Origin: Encephalitozoon hellem ATCC 50504
Lineage: Eukaryota > Microsporidia > Unikaryonidae
Reading direction: 5' to 3'
Length of the DNA: 64,000 nt
Assembly: GCF_000277815.2 (NCBI RefSeq)
Contig: NC_018469.1
Coordinates: 1-64,000, forward strand
Made by a program: the position numbers and the translations under genes. Below the pieces are notes generated by a model. The model did no database searches and was not told the DNA's origin. It was given only the letters and a program-made list of their open reading frames with translations. Of the stretch, positions 54,923-63,974 are shown one piece after another (the first letter of the stretch is position 1; every line of letters starts with the position of its first letter).

Positions 54923-55933
54923 TTACATTCTTATTTCATACCTCCCGCTAGACACGCCATATCTGATCCAAAAACACACACCAGGATCTCCAACACATTC
55001 TGCTCTTTCTATCTTTACTTTTGCATCCTTCCATTCCTTGATGCAGAAACTAATGCTTATGGGCCTCAAGTCAGAACAGTCTTCGAACATTTCCACACGA
55101 TAGCTTATCTTTTCCTTTCTTACAACCTCCTTCATGAATGTCCATCTCAGCAGATCGTTCTTTTCATCATACACGCTCTTTCCAGAGCTATGGCTCCTCA
55201 CAACCTTGGATGCTTTCTTTGGAATCGGGAAGCATACCTCAAGCCAATCAAATTTTGTCGCACTTTGACAGCTCAAAACGTATCCTCCATCCGCCTTGGA
55301 AATCATCAAAAAAGGCCTCTCTAGGTTACTGCATGAGTACCTGACAGCTTCCGTCTTGCTTCGGTGTACCCTTACATTCACTCTTATTCCTTCAAGCCCT
55401 TCAGATCCCTCCCCAGCACTTTTGTACGTAATCACAGAGGACTTTGCTCCGCATATGTCAAACTTCACTCTTCTCTCCTCCCCAAATACACCATTAAGAT
55501 AACATCTTCCATCGGTTCTGTTCAGTATAACATCCTCACCATCAACAATAACATTCATGTCCTCAGACACATCGAGGTACATATTACTGCTCACTATGGG
55601 TGGAATGAGCCTCTTCTTTGCATCAAACACCACAACACTCTCCTGTCCGTTTACAATTCTAAGTAGTGTAAAATAGTTTTCCAAAACACTTTTCTCACAA
55701 ATCCTTCCCAGCTTCGCCTCAAGCTTTCTTCTCAGCCTCCCGATATATTCCATCATAGAGAAATCGCTTATAAGACTATACAAAACACATATCTTGACAT
55801 CATTTATCGCCGTCTGTAGCATTCGGGTCCCTCGTGTCTCATCCACAGGATACTTCATTCCCTTCACATATCTGCTCGGATCCCCATAAAGAACCCTTTC
55901 TCCCTCTCCAACTATAAATATCTCCTCTATCAT
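54923..55933 (-). CDS. Clathrin adaptor medium (mu) subunit
   Basis: Cargo-binding subunit of an AP complex in vesicle traffic. The product has 336 residues (usual about 420-440). The N-terminal longin-like part is short (IEEIFIVGEGERVLYGD). The C-terminal mu homology domain (about 150-336) is recognisable by DWLEVCFPIPKKASKV, DLLRWTF, SISFCI, VKIERAE and the end WIRYGVSSGRYEIR. The pattern of these blocks is close to AP-1 and AP-3 mu; I cannot say which, and delta-COP is less likely. The loss of about 90 residues lies mainly in the linker. Confidence 0.85.
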   Translation of the reverse strand: MIEEIFIVGEGERVLYGDPSRYVKGMKYPVDETRGTRMLQTAINDVKICVLYSLISDFSMMEYIGRLRRKLEAKLGRICEKSVLENYFTLLRIVNGQESVVVFDAKKRLIPPIVSSNMYLDVSEDMNVIVDGEDVILNRTDGRCYLNGVFGEERRVKFDICGAKSSVITYKSAGEGSEGLEGIRVNVRVHRSKTEAVRYSCSNLERPFLMISKADGGYVLSCQSATKFDWLEVCFPIPKKASKVVRSHSSGKSVYDEKNDLLRWTFMKEVVRKEKISYRVEMFEDCSDLRPISISFCIKEWKDAKVKIERAECVGDPGVCFWIRYGVSSGRYEIRM

Positions 55934-55984
55934 TAGTTTTATTTACTTCGTCAATATTCAACACTCTTTATCTATTTTGATCAG

Positions 55985-57529
55985 CTATATAAAACCATCA
56001 CGAATACTCCTCAGGAAGGGAGAGATGCTTTTCAAATAGTGTTTGAGTTTCATCGGAAGGTCGTCGTCAATAAGAAGCACACTCTCCTTGTATCTGACCG
56101 CCAGATCTTCGCATAAAACCTCAAATCTTTCTCCACTATTCATCAGAAATAGGAGATTGAGCCCGTCTCTAATACACCACCCAACATTTTCGATGTAATC
56201 ATAGTGTGTCCTCATCCTTATACTCATATCGCTCACTTGTGACACACATGACATGGAGAACTGCTGATGTGAGGAACAACCCACTAGTATGGGCGTGTCT
56301 CTTGTATACCAGCATACACCCCTGTCAATTACTTCGCTTCTGGCCTTTAGCCCTGTGATAACTTCGTACAGAAAATCGGGAATGTCCTCAGAACACACCT
56401 TCTCTTTACCTTTAAAACTCATTTCATATCCTTTGTCTTTTGTTCTCAAGGTAAGCTCTTCCGTGACATATGCAAATCCCCCAGAAAACATATAATAAAA
56501 CTTGTCTCCACCACTTTCTATTATTATTTTCGGTGTTCTATCCTTCACCATCTTTACGTTTGCAGTAAGCAGGCTTAATGCCTTCAGGTCTCCATTCGTA
56601 ATAAATGCAGGCTCAATCTCCTCAGACCTAATAAACACAGAATATCCAAATATCTCGCCACATAAGCATCTTGCATCTGGATGTTTTCTTACCCCATGGC
56701 CGTTCTTCTTACTCCTGGCCACTATCCTGGCATCCCCCAGCTCAACAGAATCTCTGGTCTTCTTCACCATTCCGTACCTCGTGCTCTTCTCAAAGGAGGG
56801 AAGACATCTGAAATCCTCGCATCTCGGTATGAATCTACTGAAGCTTCTATGCATCAACGCCTCACTTGCGCTGATTCTCTTGGTCTCATCCCTCTCAAGT
56901 AGCCTTCCAAGAAGGTCTCTGAGTTCTTCAGAACACTTCAAGGCACCCAGAGACTCATAGAACTTCTTCTTCGTAAGTAGAACATAAAATACGATCCCTG
57001 CCGACCATATGTCAACACTCTGAGTATACTTCCTTCCGTCAATCACCTCGGGCGCAAGGTAGTCCATCGTTCCACAGAATTCATGCTTGTTGTCCTCTAC
57101 GTAGCATGAAAGTCCAAAGTCACAGATCTTCACAGTGTTTCCCTTCAAAAGTATGTTCCCTAGCTTCAGGTCTCTGTGTATAATTCCCATCGAATGGATG
57201 TGTCTTAGCCCACACAGTATCATCCTCAGTATCTTCAAGGCTACATTTTCATCAACCTCGTATTCATTAAGAAACGAAACAAGATTCAAGTCGCACAGCT
57301 CCTCAACTATATACACATGGTTCTCAGATTCAAACTTGTCAACAACCTTAACAATATTTTCGTGTTTGACACAGTCCAGCATCCTGATCTCTTTGTATGC
57401 CATGTCACCCGCCTTTCCTCTTCGCGGAGTTATCTTCACAGCCACATCCTCCCCAGCCGTGGATATCCCGCCATACACAGTACTCGATGCACCCTCTCCA
57501 ATCACACGCCGAAGCCTATACTTCTTCAT
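55985..57529 (-). CDS. Polo-like protein kinase (PLK)
   Basis: Mitotic kinase of the polo group. The product has 514 residues. The kinase domain is N-terminal (about 5-245) with IGEGASSTVYGG, VAVKI, the catalytic HRDLKLGNIL, DFGL and CGTMDYLAPEV. The C-terminal 110 residues have a polo-box-like pattern (THYDYIENVGWCIRD, LLFLMNSGERFEVL, then LKHYLKSISPFL). SAK/PLK4 is a close alternative because the kinase domain has similar spacing. The open frame extends to a TTG at 57586; the ATG at 57529 is the only good start and has GGGG upstream. Confidence 0.88.
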   Translation of the reverse strand: MKKYRLRRVIGEGASSTVYGGISTAGEDVAVKITPRRGKAGDMAYKEIRMLDCVKHENIVKVVDKFESENHVYIVEELCDLNLVSFLNEYEVDENVALKILRMILCGLRHIHSMGIIHRDLKLGNILLKGNTVKICDFGLSCYVEDNKHEFCGTMDYLAPEVIDGRKYTQSVDIWSAGIVFYVLLTKKKFYESLGALKCSEELRDLLGRLLERDETKRISASEALMHRSFSRFIPRCEDFRCLPSFEKSTRYGMVKKTRDSVELGDARIVARSKKNGHGVRKHPDARCLCGEIFGYSVFIRSEEIEPAFITNGDLKALSLLTANVKMVKDRTPKIIIESGGDKFYYMFSGGFAYVTEELTLRTKDKGYEMSFKGKEKVCSEDIPDFLYEVITGLKARSEVIDRGVCWYTRDTPILVGCSSHQQFSMSCVSQVSDMSIRMRTHYDYIENVGWCIRDGLNLLFLMNSGERFEVLCEDLAVRYKESVLLIDDDLPMKLKHYLKSISPFLRSIRDGFI

Positions 57530-57642
57530 CCCCTTAAAATCCCTATCCAAATAAAAGCTCCAAATTCTAAGTACCTCGGGAAACAAATGACAAAATAACG
57601 TCGTTTATTCTACTAGTCTATCCATACAGTCCTAGGATACAA

Positions 57643-59445
57643 TCATCTGAAATGCTTCTCATAATCAATCAGAGCTATCCGAGTACATCTTAAAGGCTTT
57701 TCCCCACAGACCTCGTTCTCGCAACCTTTACTTCCTCCACTTCCTCCCTCATACATTCTTTTGTCTAGTTCTAGGTCATAGGGCTCCAACACCTCACATC
57801 CAAACTCGGAAAATAAAGCCTCCTCAATGCTGGAATAGCGGCCTTTGTATAATTCCCGAACCAGCTGTTCGTTCAAAACCTTCCTGGTGTTCAGGAGACA
57901 CAGTATCTTGTAATGGTCATCTCTAGAAATGTCATGCTCAACAAGGTCCATCAAGAGATACAGTATGTCCTTGTTATCAGTCTCGTGGAAGAGCACCCGA
58001 AGCCGCCCCATAACCCTTTCCTTTATAAAAGGCTTCAGCGTCCGGGCCATGAAGTAATCCTTTGTCAGGTACAATATCTTGCAGCAAAAAGACATAGATT
58101 CATCCCCCGTGTAATTCAAAAGAAGAGTTATGAATCTCGTGCTGGGAACACAGTTCGAATGAACAACAAAGTATCTTTGGATCTCTCCAAACATGGTGAC
58201 CTTGAGGTTTCGTGTATATTTGTTGGGCTTCCGCTCCTGAAAAATCTTCTTGAGGAACCTATAGAATATGTCCGATATCGGCTTACATTTCTCAAAATAC
58301 TCTCTTATGTATGGAATTATAAACAAAAACTCGCCGTCCTCTTGGGAAAAGAACATTTCAAAAATACTGAAAAAGCTCAGGACTATCTCCTTCTGGTTCA
58401 GATGCATCACATCATACCTTTTCAGGACACCCGTGGCTTCTCCCACAAGAAATTCACATTCCTTGACCACACTGCTATTGTCAGATCCTTCCTTTCTGCA
58501 TAACCTTCCTCCCCTTTCCAGGATATTCATGTTGACCTGGAGAATGATCTGAGGATAGAGATTCGACTCAAGATATTCTGTGAGGATTCCCACACAAGAC
58601 TTCTTTATCCAGCTCGCATGCTTCAACATGTGATAGATAAGACTGTTCCCGCTAATGATGTTTGCCTTTCGAGCTACAAGTCTGAATATCTCTGTTCTCT
58701 TTGCACTATTCACCTCTCCATGCTTCATAAGAGATCCCACAAGCCATTTATATTTCTCGTCATAGTAGATCCGGAGAATATCTTCCACCTCCATGAGCGT
58801 ATGTATAACCTCCAAAAAGAAGTACTCAAACCTAGCATTGGATATCTCTCCTCTCCCTTCACATATGCTCCTCTTGGGGCTATACCGGCCGCCTACATCG
58901 TCAGAAGAACCACTAGCCCCCGAGTGCATCCTCCTTCCAGTGTTCTCCACATAATTATCATCACTCATCCCATATTCAATAGTGGCAAGCCCCCCAGCTG
59001 CTTTTGTCGCAATAAAAAGAATCTTTTGGATATATCTCTCACTCTCATATGCTCTAATCGGCACAGTCTTGAAGAAGTGTATAAATACATCTAGGAATTC
59101 CTGGTGATCAGAGTACTCGAAGTTGCCGTCCTTCTTCAGTTGCAGGATCTCCTGAATCACCCCTGCAAATATCCTTATCATCCGTGACTCATAGCAAATG
59201 GACACCCCCCTCAGCTGATCAATAATTTGCCTCAAAACTCTTGACCCGGTCTTAAGCCTATGCGTGACTTGCACCTCCTCTCTTGCCCTTGCCCTTAGAT
59301 AGTCGAGCGTGCTTGGTACAGTGGACGTCTTTGACTTCAAATATGTTATAAGTCTTGATAACTTCTCTTCACCCATGGTTCCTGTTTTATACACGTCGTC
59401 AACCATCTGGAAGTGTTTTTCATAACCAAACAATGCTCTTAGCAT
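57643..59445 (-). CDS. EFR3: EFR3-like plasma-membrane scaffold
   Basis: In yeast, Efr3 anchors the PI4-kinase Stt4 at the plasma membrane. The product has 600 residues (yeast 782). The N-terminal 110 residues give the match: KHFQMVDDVY and LSRLITYLKSKTSTVP, with helices following in the family order. The rest is all-helical with HEAT-like repeats. A Gly/Ser-rich insert lies at about 175-205. Many basic residues in the first 20 may contact membrane lipids, although the Cys residues used for palmitoylation in relatives are not obvious. CCCCCC precedes the ATG. Confidence 0.7.
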   Translation of the reverse strand: MLRALFGYEKHFQMVDDVYKTGTMGEEKLSRLITYLKSKTSTVPSTLDYLRARAREEVQVTHRLKTGSRVLRQIIDQLRGVSICYESRMIRIFAGVIQEILQLKKDGNFEYSDHQEFLDVFIHFFKTVPIRAYESERYIQKILFIATKAAGGLATIEYGMSDDNYVENTGRRMHSGASGSSDDVGGRYSPKRSICEGRGEISNARFEYFFLEVIHTLMEVEDILRIYYDEKYKWLVGSLMKHGEVNSAKRTEIFRLVARKANIISGNSLIYHMLKHASWIKKSCVGILTEYLESNLYPQIILQVNMNILERGGRLCRKEGSDNSSVVKECEFLVGEATGVLKRYDVMHLNQKEIVLSFFSIFEMFFSQEDGEFLFIIPYIREYFEKCKPISDIFYRFLKKIFQERKPNKYTRNLKVTMFGEIQRYFVVHSNCVPSTRFITLLLNYTGDESMSFCCKILYLTKDYFMARTLKPFIKERVMGRLRVLFHETDNKDILYLLMDLVEHDISRDDHYKILCLLNTRKVLNEQLVRELYKGRYSSIEEALFSEFGCEVLEPYDLELDKRMYEGGSGGSKGCENEVCGEKPLRCTRIALIDYEKHFR

Positions 59446-59517
59446 CCAAGGGGGGAAAGATTTGGCAGTAATGAGCCTTGTCCTTTCCTACTCAATATGC
59501 ACAGAACTCTAAACCTT

Positions 59518-59751
59518 TCAATGCATAGATCCATCTTTCCCCACACCATCATATATCTCTCTTACCTTTTTCTGCAGATCTTCGTCAGCTTTCTCCATGT
59601 CCACAGCAATCTTCTCTATGGCCTTCTCTATCTCATTGTAATTATACTTGATTTCTTCCAGTAACTCCTTCTCGATGATCTTAATCATTCCTTCGGAGTT
59701 ATTTGTATTGCTAGAAGTCATAGGGGCCAGGAACTCTTCAAATTCTATCAT
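59518..59751 (-). CDS. Small coiled-coil protein
   Basis: A 77-residue protein of unknown function: a short acidic start (IEFEEFLAP), then a long amphipathic helix rich in Glu and Lys (ELLEEIKYNYNEIEKAIEK), and a short tail. This is the size and composition of DASH, mediator or BLOC-type small subunits, but no specific match is visible. GGG lies shortly before the ATG, shared in reverse with the divergent gene whose ATG is only 16 bp away. Confidence 0.65.
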   Translation of the reverse strand: MIEFEEFLAPMTSSNTNNSEGMIKIIEKELLEEIKYNYNEIEKAIEKIAVDMEKADEDLQKKVREIYDGVGKDGSMH

Positions 59752-59767
59752 TCAAATAAGCCCTAGA
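59752..59767. promoter_or_regulatory. 16-bp divergent intergenic region with one shared CCC/GGG triplet
   Basis: The start codons at 59751 (minus) and 59768 (plus) are separated by only 16 bases. CCC at 59761-59763, read as GGG on the other strand, is the only copy of the promoter triplet here and stands five bases before the plus-strand ATG and ten before the minus-strand ATG. Confidence 0.6.
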
Positions 59768-61180
59768 ATGGCCTTAGTAAAGCGGATCACTTCCAGAAAT
59801 AAGTCTTGCTACATTCTCCAGGCAAATGAACAGACATTCCTGCTGGACTATCCATCAAGCATCTGCGGAATGTGCTTTTCCTTCCCCTCCTTTACCAAAG
59901 GGCCCAAGCCCTTGAAACTTATTCTTCCAAAGTTTGTGGATGACATAGACTACATCTTAGTCTCTAGGTCAGACTCATTGGGCGTGCTCTTTCTTGAAAA
60001 GGACATCCCCATATACATCACGGAGCCTGTGTTTGAGCAGATCTTGATAAAATATCGCAATCTTCTCAGGCTTTCTATCCACTATGAAGACGAAGAAGAA
60101 CACGGTATTTCCATAGAAAATGCAGACATTGAAAGATTCAAAAGAAATGCCAGGTTCATTAAATTCAACGAAAAATGCCATTTCGATGATGTTCTGGTCA
60201 CGCCAAGGCCGGCAGGAACATTCATCGGCTGGACAAACTATCTGATCGAGCTAAGCAACAGGAGAACAATATACTACCTCTCTTCTCTGGCAAGTAAGCC
60301 TAGGTTTTCCCAGGAACCTGGCAGCATCTCCTCAGACTATTTGATCATCAACACAGACAAGCCCCCCTCTTCCCACAACATAGAAGAGTTTTCTGCCTAC
60401 GTTAACAATCTGGGATTTGATGTTGCAATCATTCCTTTAGAGATGACAACAATGCTCATCGAGGTTCTACTCCACATATTGTTTGTTGCTCAAGAAAAAG
60501 GTGTGACCCCAGTATATATTGTGTCCGCGGAGTTCAACCGCTTTCACACAATCATCAGCATCGAGAATGAATGGCTGAGCAAGGTGTTCTCATCAATTAA
60601 AGACCCCTTTCCAGTCAGATCATATAGAAGCCTCCACATAGTGGACACAATCGATGAAATATCGGAGATTACTGGGCCAGCAATAGTGTTTTGTGACCCC
60701 TTGGAGTTTAGCCTTTATCCGCATCCCATATTCGATACTCAGAAGGTTATTTCTATCAATGGTGCAATGCCGTCAGCCGATGCCTACTACAATCTCAAGC
60801 TCGAGCTGGACTTTAGCGAGATTTCATCTATCCACACAGGTACAATAATATACAACCCAAATCCCGGTGAATATCTCTACATTGAATCTGCATCCAGTTA
60901 TCACTATCTCACAGTGGATGGTAGCGATATCCAGGTATATGGAAATGAGATATATTTGAATGGAAGGCTAAAATTCAGTGACAAGCATGGCTTCCGGAAG
61001 AAGATGACATTCAATCAGAAAAGGTGCAAGCTGAGCGAGTTATTCACCAGCAACACGTTTTTTTACAATAAGGGATCATACTACTTTCCTCAAAAGGCCA
61101 TCAAAGTCACAATAGAAAACAACAGAGCCACAATGGAAAGAATCGGCAAACAGGGCAAATCTAAGGAGTCCTTCAAATGA
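59768..61180 (+). CDS. INTS9: Integrator subunit 9-like MBL/beta-CASP protein
   Basis: A 470-residue protein of the metallo-beta-lactamase/beta-CASP group that cuts or processes RNA 3' ends in other eukaryotes. The zinc motif HxHxDH is absent: the matching region reads YILVSRSDSLGVLFL. The following IYITEPVFEQI resembles the VYATEPT block of Integrator subunit 9, and FSSIKDPFPVRSYRSLHIV with AIVFCDPLEF resembles the later INTS9 blocks. In INTS9 and CPSF100 (Cft2) this copy is also inactive and pairs with an active partner (INTS11 or CPSF73). Cft2 is the main alternative. Most fungi lack Integrator, so this call needs a profile search. The open frame begins earlier (59648), but the ATG at 59768 has CCC just upstream. 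Confidence 0.7.
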   Translation: MALVKRITSRNKSCYILQANEQTFLLDYPSSICGMCFSFPSFTKGPKPLKLILPKFVDDIDYILVSRSDSLGVLFLEKDIPIYITEPVFEQILIKYRNLLRLSIHYEDEEEHGISIENADIERFKRNARFIKFNEKCHFDDVLVTPRPAGTFIGWTNYLIELSNRRTIYYLSSLASKPRFSQEPGSISSDYLIINTDKPPSSHNIEEFSAYVNNLGFDVAIIPLEMTTMLIEVLLHILFVAQEKGVTPVYIVSAEFNRFHTIISIENEWLSKVFSSIKDPFPVRSYRSLHIVDTIDEISEITGPAIVFCDPLEFSLYPHPIFDTQKVISINGAMPSADAYYNLKLELDFSEISSIHTGTIIYNPNPGEYLYIESASSYHYLTVDGSDIQVYGNEIYLNGRLKFSDKHGFRKKMTFNQKRCKLSELFTSNTFFYNKGSYYFPQKAIKVTIENNRATMERIGKQGKSKESFK

Positions 61181-61207
61181 ACAAACTCTCTTGCCGGCAC
61201 AAACATA

Positions 61208-61951
61208 TCATATCTTATTAAACACGTTCTTTTTCTCACGAAGCTTACCCATCATCTCTTCTTCTGATCCTCCAATAAGTATCTTTCCTAGGTTAAAAAA
61301 TGGATTATATTCTATTTCATCTCTAAGCCTCAAGAACTTCATTTCCTTTATCCTTGAAGGGACAGGATAGAATTCCTCAGTAAATCGAATGTTTTGGCTG
61401 TTGTAGTCATGTCCATATAGTAAAATGGCGTTGTGATCGACTCTTTCTCTTACCTTTCTGATGGCATGGCTCATCTGTGTAGGCGTTCCTTCAAAGAATT
61501 TCCCGCATCCAAGAAAGAACAGCGTGTCGCCTGTTGCAAGAAACCTCCCATCGACATAGTAGCAAAAGCTATCCATTGTATGGCAGGGTGTATACAGGCA
61601 TTCTATCTCAACATCTCCAAAGTAGAACTTGTCTCCACACTTACATACACAGCCCTCAAACCCAGATATTCTTTCTGTAGTCGGGCTGTTCTCCATTATG
61701 TATGGAATCCCACCCGAGTGATCCCAGTGTTTGTGTGTGGTAAACAGATAAACGAGCCTCCTCCTTCTTGCCATGTCCTCAGGCATATCAAGAATCTCTC
61801 TTTCATTATAAATTCTCTTTTTGAAATTGATGCCCAAGGCCTTCAGAAGCACCTTTGGGCTGCATGCATCAATGCAGAATGCAGCATCTCCCTCATAGAA
61901 TAGGTGCATGTAATTATCTCCTACAACTATGCTCACAACCTCAATACCCAT
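61208..61951 (-). CDS. GLO2: Hydroxyacylglutathione hydrolase (glyoxalase II)
   Basis: Hydrolyses S-lactoyl-glutathione in methylglyoxal detoxification. The product has 247 residues, the usual length. The binuclear metal site is complete: THKHWDHSGG (HxHxDH), the TPCHTMDSFCYYV histidine, LATGDTLFFLGCGKFFEGT (Asp) and YGHDY (His). The start at 61951 is the first ATG of the family N-terminus. Standard member of the MBL superfamily. It points to an active glutathione system, in line with the glutathione peroxidase gene at 43036. Confidence 0.93.
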   Translation of the reverse strand: MGIEVVSIVVGDNYMHLFYEGDAAFCIDACSPKVLLKALGINFKKRIYNEREILDMPEDMARRRRLVYLFTTHKHWDHSGGIPYIMENSPTTERISGFEGCVCKCGDKFYFGDVEIECLYTPCHTMDSFCYYVDGRFLATGDTLFFLGCGKFFEGTPTQMSHAIRKVRERVDHNAILLYGHDYNSQNIRFTEEFYPVPSRIKEMKFLRLRDEIEYNPFFNLGKILIGGSEEEMMGKLREKKNVFNKI

Positions 61952-62033
61952 GAATCTATGGACTCATTATTTTTATGTAATAACAGAAGGTGGAACTATA
62001 CACTTTTAAATATTTTATTGGGTGCCCATCTGC

Positions 62034-63974
62034 TCATATCTCTCCAGATATATGGGGCGTGTAGATTAGGTGAGGCTCCTTAAACCCTCTGAGGAACCGC
62101 TGCCCCTGGTTTATATACATAATTCCCGAATGCTTAGTCCATACACAATGGCAGCAAAACACTCCAACGCCAAGATTCGCAACACGTGATGCTTTACTAA
62201 GCACAGGCCCATAAAATCTAACATGGCTGCCTGCTATCCTTGTGTAGAAAGTCCCACATGTTATTCCTATACCAACATCAATCTCCAGGCACCTTAGCAT
62301 TTCTTTGACCTTTAGGCCCCACAGGCAGGCCTCCACTCTATCATGAAATGCAACAATCCATATCCTTGAAAAAAACTCTATTCTGGTCCCAGAAAATATA
62401 ATACTTATCATCTTCATTATATTTGCCACATTTCCAATAACATACCCGTGGCTCCTATCCCTTGGGAGAATCCTGCAGAATGCAAAAATGGGGTTTGGAT
62501 TGAGGAGAAGAGTTCCATAGAACCGCCTCGTGCTGCTTTTCAGCACAAAGTTGTAGTTCTCACTCCCATGTATCGAACTTTCATTGCTTTTTTTCTTGGA
62601 AATACTTTTGATTGCATCCTCATATGATAGCTTACAAGGAAGGCTAGTCCTGGATATTAGCCTCACACCCACGCACAAGTCTTTACATAATCCAGAGGTG
62701 CTGGAAATCGCCGTTGTCGCAGACAGAGCGCACCGGTGGCCTATGAAGTCCAGGACAGAGTCCAACCTATTCTCAATTGTGTCCAGTATATCAAGCCTTG
62801 CAACATTGCCTTGAAAGTCACAGAACACCGGAATGAAGTGCCAGTTCCCGACGTTATCATATATCTCAACAACTTCGGGATCATCAAATATCTTAATCTC
62901 TGCAAAATTCGAAAATATAAAGCCAACTCCTCTTCCGTTGAGGATCACATGCTTGGATGTTGTCATACATAGTGCATACTCAGGCCTAATACTTCTGGAA
63001 AAAAGCATCTTCCTAAGAAGGTAGCAAAACCTCCACAGGTAAGTATGAGGATTACAGGTTTCATCCACTTCTGACTGGATGGCCTTAAGCATCTCAAAAA
63101 TGTCGATTTTCGGATCATGCACAGATATAAGAAACAGTCTTCCCTCCACTTCCTTTGGGTCAATCACAAACCTTTCAACCACCCTTCCTTCCCCCCTGCA
63201 CTGATGCACATGACGCCTTGGTTTCTTCCTTTCTGCACCTTTCCTGATGCTTGTGCCTTTGAGATTCAAGTATTTCAGCCCATGCCTGTTAGAAGCCTCG
63301 AGATTCACGAGTGGGTTGTAGGAAAGGTCTAAATGCTCTAATCCACCCCACTCACTAAGATCAAAGGCAATTATCTGGTTCTTGGATGCATCGAGAAACT
63401 TAACTCCCTTGTTTGGTAATGTATGTACAAGATTTCCAGAGATATCTAGATACTCAAGAGATGGGAAAAAAGGAACCTCCTCTATAAAATTGTTCCTGGC
63501 CTTCAGAACCCTTAGCCTCTTTGCATCAAATGACAAGCACCGCATCCCGCAATCATTAATGCTCAAAAAAACAAGGCTCTCGAACTTTCCCAGGCTAACT
63601 CCTTTTGTTCCATCTATAGTTAACTTCTTTGTTATTTTCGATTCCAGCATCTTCACCATTGTTCGAGATAGATCCAGTACTCTTGCCTCTGCACGGCAGA
63701 ATTCTAGGGGATTATGGCTTAGATTCAGGCGTTGGTAACGAAAGTCCTCGAAGAATCTGGTCACTCTGTTGTGCGACACGTTGAAATTTAGTGCTTTCAT
63801 CCTAATGACGCGAGAAATCTTATTGTGCGAGAGATTAACTGTGTTGAAGTATCCGCGAATACACAACACCCCAGATATGCTGTTGTGGCTCAAATCCAGG
63901 TACTTCAACCTCATTGTCGAGAGGTCGGGAACCTTCTTTATCTTGCAGTTCACAAGACTCAGCTTTCTGAGCAT
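62034..63974 (-). CDS. LRR protein with degenerate adenylyl cyclase domain
   Basis: A 646-residue protein, possibly incomplete: the frame stays open for the 26 bases up to the window edge. Residues about 1-245 are leucine-rich repeats (LKYLDLSHNSISG, FNTVNLSHNKIS, LEHLDLSYNPL). A middle part (about 255-450) may be a decayed PP2C-like domain. Residues about 490-620 match the class III cyclase fold of fungal Cyr1: IDVGIGITCGTF and RFYGPVLSKASRVANLG. The two metal-binding Asp of active cyclases are gone: FTDI is FCRI here and GDAFMVAF is SRIWIVAF. The LRR-PP2C-cyclase layout is the same as yeast Cyr1, so this is probably an inactive relic with a retained binding role. Confidence 0.75.
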   Translation of the reverse strand: MLRKLSLVNCKIKKVPDLSTMRLKYLDLSHNSISGVLCIRGYFNTVNLSHNKISRVIRMKALNFNVSHNRVTRFFEDFRYQRLNLSHNPLEFCRAEARVLDLSRTMVKMLESKITKKLTIDGTKGVSLGKFESLVFLSINDCGMRCLSFDAKRLRVLKARNNFIEEVPFFPSLEYLDISGNLVHTLPNKGVKFLDASKNQIIAFDLSEWGGLEHLDLSYNPLVNLEASNRHGLKYLNLKGTSIRKGAERKKPRRHVHQCRGEGRVVERFVIDPKEVEGRLFLISVHDPKIDIFEMLKAIQSEVDETCNPHTYLWRFCYLLRKMLFSRSIRPEYALCMTTSKHVILNGRGVGFIFSNFAEIKIFDDPEVVEIYDNVGNWHFIPVFCDFQGNVARLDILDTIENRLDSVLDFIGHRCALSATTAISSTSGLCKDLCVGVRLISRTSLPCKLSYEDAIKSISKKKSNESSIHGSENYNFVLKSSTRRFYGTLLLNPNPIFAFCRILPRDRSHGYVIGNVANIMKMISIIFSGTRIEFFSRIWIVAFHDRVEACLWGLKVKEMLRCLEIDVGIGITCGTFYTRIAGSHVRFYGPVLSKASRVANLGVGVFCCHCVWTKHSGIMYINQGQRFLRGFKEPHLIYTPHISGEI

